Shown here: one piece after another, positions 61,231 through 64,000 of the stretch
How the letters are laid out: each line of letters starts with the position of its first letter
Position numbering within the stretch: position 1 is the first letter of the stretch
Assembly (NCBI RefSeq): GCF_018343535.1
Contig: NZ_JAGYPF010000002.1
Location: 646,103-710,102, forward strand
Reading direction: 5' to 3'
Length of the DNA stretch: 64,000 nt
DNA from: Neobacillus rhizophilus
Lineage (GTDB): Bacteria; Bacillota; Bacilli; Bacillales; Cytobacillaceae
Translations under genes and position numbers: made by a program
Notes under the pieces: model-generated
The model's input: the letters and a program-made list of their open reading frames with translations, nothing else
Databases searched by the model: none
Told to the model about the DNA's origin: nothing

Positions 61231-62739
61231 ATGAAAAAGCCAAACATTTTACTAATCACCAGCGACCAGCAGCACTATGATACAATCGGTGCCTTTAATC
61301 CGGAAATTTCAACCCCCAACCTCGACCGGCTGGCAAAGGAAGGGACAACGTTTCAACGAGCCTATTGTCCAAACCCTACCTGCACTCCAGCAAGGTCCTC
61401 GATTATTACCGGCACCTATCCAAGCCAGCACGGAGCCTGGACATTGGGGACGAAACTAAGCGAGGATCATCTAACAGTCGGCGATGTTTTTGTTGAAAAT
61501 GGCTATCGGACCGCACTCGTTGGAAAAGCCCATTTTCAGCCGACACGCACAACGGATGAATACCCATCCTTGGAATCGCTGCCGCTCCTTCAGGACATTG
61601 AATTCTGGAAATCTTACAATCAACCATTCTATGGTTTTGAAAAAATCGAACTGCTTCGCAATCACACAAATGAATACTTAGTAGGCCAGCATTATGTCGC
61701 CTGGCTTGAAGAGAAGGGCTATCATGACTGGAAGCAGTATTATATGCCGCCAACCGGGACGATGGACCCGTCCATCACCTATCAGTGGGGGATTCCCGAA
61801 GAATATCACTATAATACATTCATTGCAGAGAAAACGAATGAGCTTCTGGAAACCTATCAGCAGCAGGGCGACAATTTCTTTCTTTGGGCGAGCTTTCCCG
61901 ACCCGCATCCACCTTATTTAGTTCCTGAACCATGGGCTTCGATGTATGACCCTGATCAGCTGACGATTCCGGAATTGCACCTGGGAGAACATGAGAAGAA
62001 TCCGCCGCATTTTCAAAAGACTCAGGAGGAGAATCCCGATTTTTCCTACCTGTCGCAAACAGGCTTTGGCATTCACGGCTACCACTCCCATTTATTGCCG
62101 GAAGACGACCGGAGAAAATTAGTGGCGAACTATTATGGCATGGTTAGTTTCATGGATAAGTATATTGGTAAGATTCTAGATATGCTTGATGAAATGGGAA
62201 TTGCCGATCAAACCATCGTTGTTTTTACAACAGATCATGGCCATTTCTTTGGTCAGCATGGGCTGCAGTATAAAGGCGGGTTCCATTATGAAGATTTAAT
62301 CAAGCTGCCGTTTATTGTCCGCTATCCGGGGCAAGTGCCAGCACAAAAAGAATCTCAAGCCCTGCAATCGCTGGTTGATTTGGCGCCGACCTTTTTATCA
62401 TTAGCCGGTCTTCCTATTCCGCCAATTATGTCCGGTGAAAACCAAAAGGATGTCTGGTTTGGCAGCCAGGAAAACGCAAGAGATCATATTCTGTGCGAAT
62501 TCCGCCATGAACCAACGACCATTCATCAAAAAACATACGTGGATGAACGATATAAAATAACGATCTACTATCGGCAAACCTATGGAGAAATGTTTGACCT
62601 GCAGGAGGACCCAAAGGAATTAAACAATTTATGGGACCATCCTGACTATCAAGATTTGAAAAAAGAGCTTCTATTAAAATATGCCTGGGCAGAACTGCAT
62701 AAAGAGCAGATGCCGATGCCAAGAATTTCACATGCATAG
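61231..62739 (+). CDS. Second Cys-type sulfatase
   Basis: The 502-residue product is a type I sulfatase with formylglycine precursor C51 in C-T-P-A-R (followed by SSIITG), N-terminal metal-binding TSDQQ and the C-terminal TTDHGHFFGQHG motif. It has no signal peptide, so it acts in the cytoplasm. It differs in sequence from the sulfatase at 49034 and may remove sulfate from a different position. The maturase gene follows 40 bp later. Confidence 0.85.
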   Translation: MKKPNILLITSDQQHYDTIGAFNPEISTPNLDRLAKEGTTFQRAYCPNPTCTPARSSIITGTYPSQHGAWTLGTKLSEDHLTVGDVFVENGYRTALVGKAHFQPTRTTDEYPSLESLPLLQDIEFWKSYNQPFYGFEKIELLRNHTNEYLVGQHYVAWLEEKGYHDWKQYYMPPTGTMDPSITYQWGIPEEYHYNTFIAEKTNELLETYQQQGDNFFLWASFPDPHPPYLVPEPWASMYDPDQLTIPELHLGEHEKNPPHFQKTQEENPDFSYLSQTGFGIHGYHSHLLPEDDRRKLVANYYGMVSFMDKYIGKILDMLDEMGIADQTIVVFTTDHGHFFGQHGLQYKGGFHYEDLIKLPFIVRYPGQVPAQKESQALQSLVDLAPTFLSLAGLPIPPIMSGENQKDVWFGSQENARDHILCEFRHEPTTIHQKTYVDERYKITIYYRQTYGEMFDLQEDPKELNNLWDHPDYQDLKKELLLKYAWAELHKEQMPMPRISHA

Positions 62740-62779
62740 GGACTAGACCATACATTCACACATGAAGGAGATTAATATA

Positions 62780-64000
62780 ATGGTACAATCCTGTTTAACT
62801 TCCCAGCAACATAGCCATATCGGTGTCATGTGGAAAACCGTTTCCGAGGCGTGCAATCTGGCTTGTGATTATTGCTATTATAGTAGCTGCGGCGGCCAGC
62901 CTGGGAAAATTGACAAGATCGATCCAGCCATCCTTGAAAAATTCATCAAGGAATATATGGCGCTAACCAACGGGGTCGCCTCCTTTGCCTGGCAGGGAGG
63001 GGAACCCCTGTTAGCCGGCTTGGATTTTTTTAAACAGGTTGTTTTTTTACAGGCAAAATACGCCCCGAAGAATACCATCATCAGCAACTCACTGCAAACA
63101 AATGCGACGCTGATTACCGAGGAATGGGCAAGATTTTTTAAACAGTACAATTTCCTCATCGGTGTCAGTCTTGATGGCCCAAATGAAATCAATGATGCGA
63201 GAAGGGTGACTGGCCACGGGAAGGGAAGCTTTGACCGGGTCATGCGGGGAATTGACCATTTACGGAATAATCAGGTCGATTTTAATATCCTGACGGTCAT
63301 TCATCAAGACAATGTGGGGAAAGCGAAAGAGCTGATGGAATTCTATCAGCAAGAGGGCTTTAACCATGTGCAGTTTATCCCGTGTATGGATTTTCGGGCG
63401 CAGGAGCCGAATAAACCGGGGCAATATTTGGTTACTCCGAAACAATACGGTCAGTTTTTATGTGAGGCATTCGACATCTGGTATAACGACGGCAACCCGA
63501 ACAGGTCCGTCCGCTTCTTTGATAACATATTGAGTGCCTATTTGCATCAGGAGGCGGAATTATGTATCCACCGTCAGACGTGCCCGAAAACGATGATTCT
63601 AGAACAAAATGGCGACGCCTATCCGTGCGATTTTTATATTAATGATGATTATAAGCTTGGGAATGTTGGCAGGGATTCGCTAGAGGATATCCTAAATAGT
63701 CCGAAATATGATGATTTTCTTGGATTGAAGCCTGCTTTGCCCGATAAATGCAAAAGCTGTGAGTTCTTAAAGCTATGCCATGGCGGCTGTCCAAGAAATC
63801 GTGCTTGGAGCCAAGCCGATGAGACGGTGAATCCAGATTATTTCTGTGAAAGCTATATGAAAGTCTATAAGCATGGGCATGAACGAATGGAAAGATTGGC
63901 TGAGAATATCAAACTACAGTGGCTTCGAAATCATCTTAAAGCCGGCCGTCCAAAGCCCGAGCGAAATGACTTCTGCCTGTGCGGCAGCGGGAAGAAATTC
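62780..64000 (+). CDS. Anaerobic sulfatase-maturating radical SAM enzyme, incomplete at the window end
   Basis: The frame stays open to the last base, giving 407 residues. It has the radical SAM motif C25-x3-C29-x2-C32 (CNLACDYCYY), the WQGGEP motif, and a SPASM region with several Cys (CPKTMILEQNGDAYPCDF, then CKSCEFLKLCHGGCP). It converts the sulfatase Cys to formylglycine, as needed by both sulfatases here. At the very end it reads RNDFCLCGSGKKF, the beginning of a SEC-C zinc motif, so the protein probably has a C-terminal SEC-C extension. The ATG at 62780 has AAGGAG 10 bp upstream. Confidence 0.85.
   Translation, partial: MVQSCLTSQQHSHIGVMWKTVSEACNLACDYCYYSSCGGQPGKIDKIDPAILEKFIKEYMALTNGVASFAWQGGEPLLAGLDFFKQVVFLQAKYAPKNTIISNSLQTNATLITEEWARFFKQYNFLIGVSLDGPNEINDARRVTGHGKGSFDRVMRGIDHLRNNQVDFNILTVIHQDNVGKAKELMEFYQQEGFNHVQFIPCMDFRAQEPNKPGQYLVTPKQYGQFLCEAFDIWYNDGNPNRSVRFFDNILSAYLHQEAELCIHRQTCPKTMILEQNGDAYPCDFYINDDYKLGNVGRDSLEDILNSPKYDDFLGLKPALPDKCKSCEFLKLCHGGCPRNRAWSQADETVNPDYFCESYMKVYKHGHERMERLAENIKLQWLRNHLKAGRPKPERNDFCLCGSGKKF

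Overview
The window reads as a chromosome segment of a Firmicute of the Bacillaceae type (Bacillus, Neobacillus or a relative). The support is strong AGGAGG-type ribosome sites, frequent GTG and TTG starts, sigma-A promoters, cre-like catabolite sites, PfkB-type LacC, LacD and YesL homologues, and Bacillaceae-style palindromic repeats. The genus cannot be fixed from the sequence.

Region 1 (1-8064) holds the tail of a helical-repeat protein, a membrane protein with ten Thr-x-Val-Leu motifs and a short Gly-X-Thr stretch, a 1907-residue Ig-like surface protein and a small membrane zinc-ribbon protein. Region 2 (8065-11500) is ordinary: an AHSA1/SRPBCC protein, FxsA, a short-chain dehydrogenase and a DMT-family exporter.

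Region 3 (11545-36657) looks like a complete mucin core-1 (galacto-N-biose, GNB) utilisation region. A secreted GH101 endo-alpha-N-acetylgalactosaminidase releases Gal-beta-1,3-GalNAc, a GNB-type ABC importer takes it up, and a GH112 phosphorylase splits it into Gal-1-phosphate (handled by GalT) and GalNAc. The operon at 18495-23734 (ROK kinase, NagA/AgaA-type deacetylase, AgaS, LacC, LacD) would carry GalNAc to triose phosphates. A GntR, a LacI and an AraC regulator lie among these genes. A second ABC importer and a Gfo/Idh/MocA oxidoreductase share a LacI-like operator.

Region 4 (36735-64000) is a glycosaminoglycan utilisation region: a chondroitin ABC-type lyase, a two-component system, a third ABC importer, two hyaluronate-lyase-type PL8 enzymes, an unsaturated glucuronyl hydrolase (GH88), two Cys-type sulfatases, a heparinase II/III-like intracellular lyase, an orphan mannose-family PTS EIIA, YesL, and KduI, KduD, KdgK and KdgA. 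It ends inside an anaerobic sulfatase-maturating radical SAM enzyme. Chondroitin and dermatan also yield GalNAc, so the GalNAc operon of region 3 probably serves both substrates. None of the three ABC systems has its own ATPase.

The most unusual signal is non-coding. Three intergenic arrays (1491-1958, 8130-8520, 60923-61182) have unrelated sequences but share a 52-bp period, about five turns of B-DNA, and each unit carries a dyad. In the third array the dyad arms change in a compensatory way from unit to unit. A second regulatory signal is a pair of matching promoter modules, upstream of the GNB importer and the GH101 gene, each with a hexamer repeated exactly 21 bp apart and followed by a cre-like site; these are likely AraC-regulator operators.
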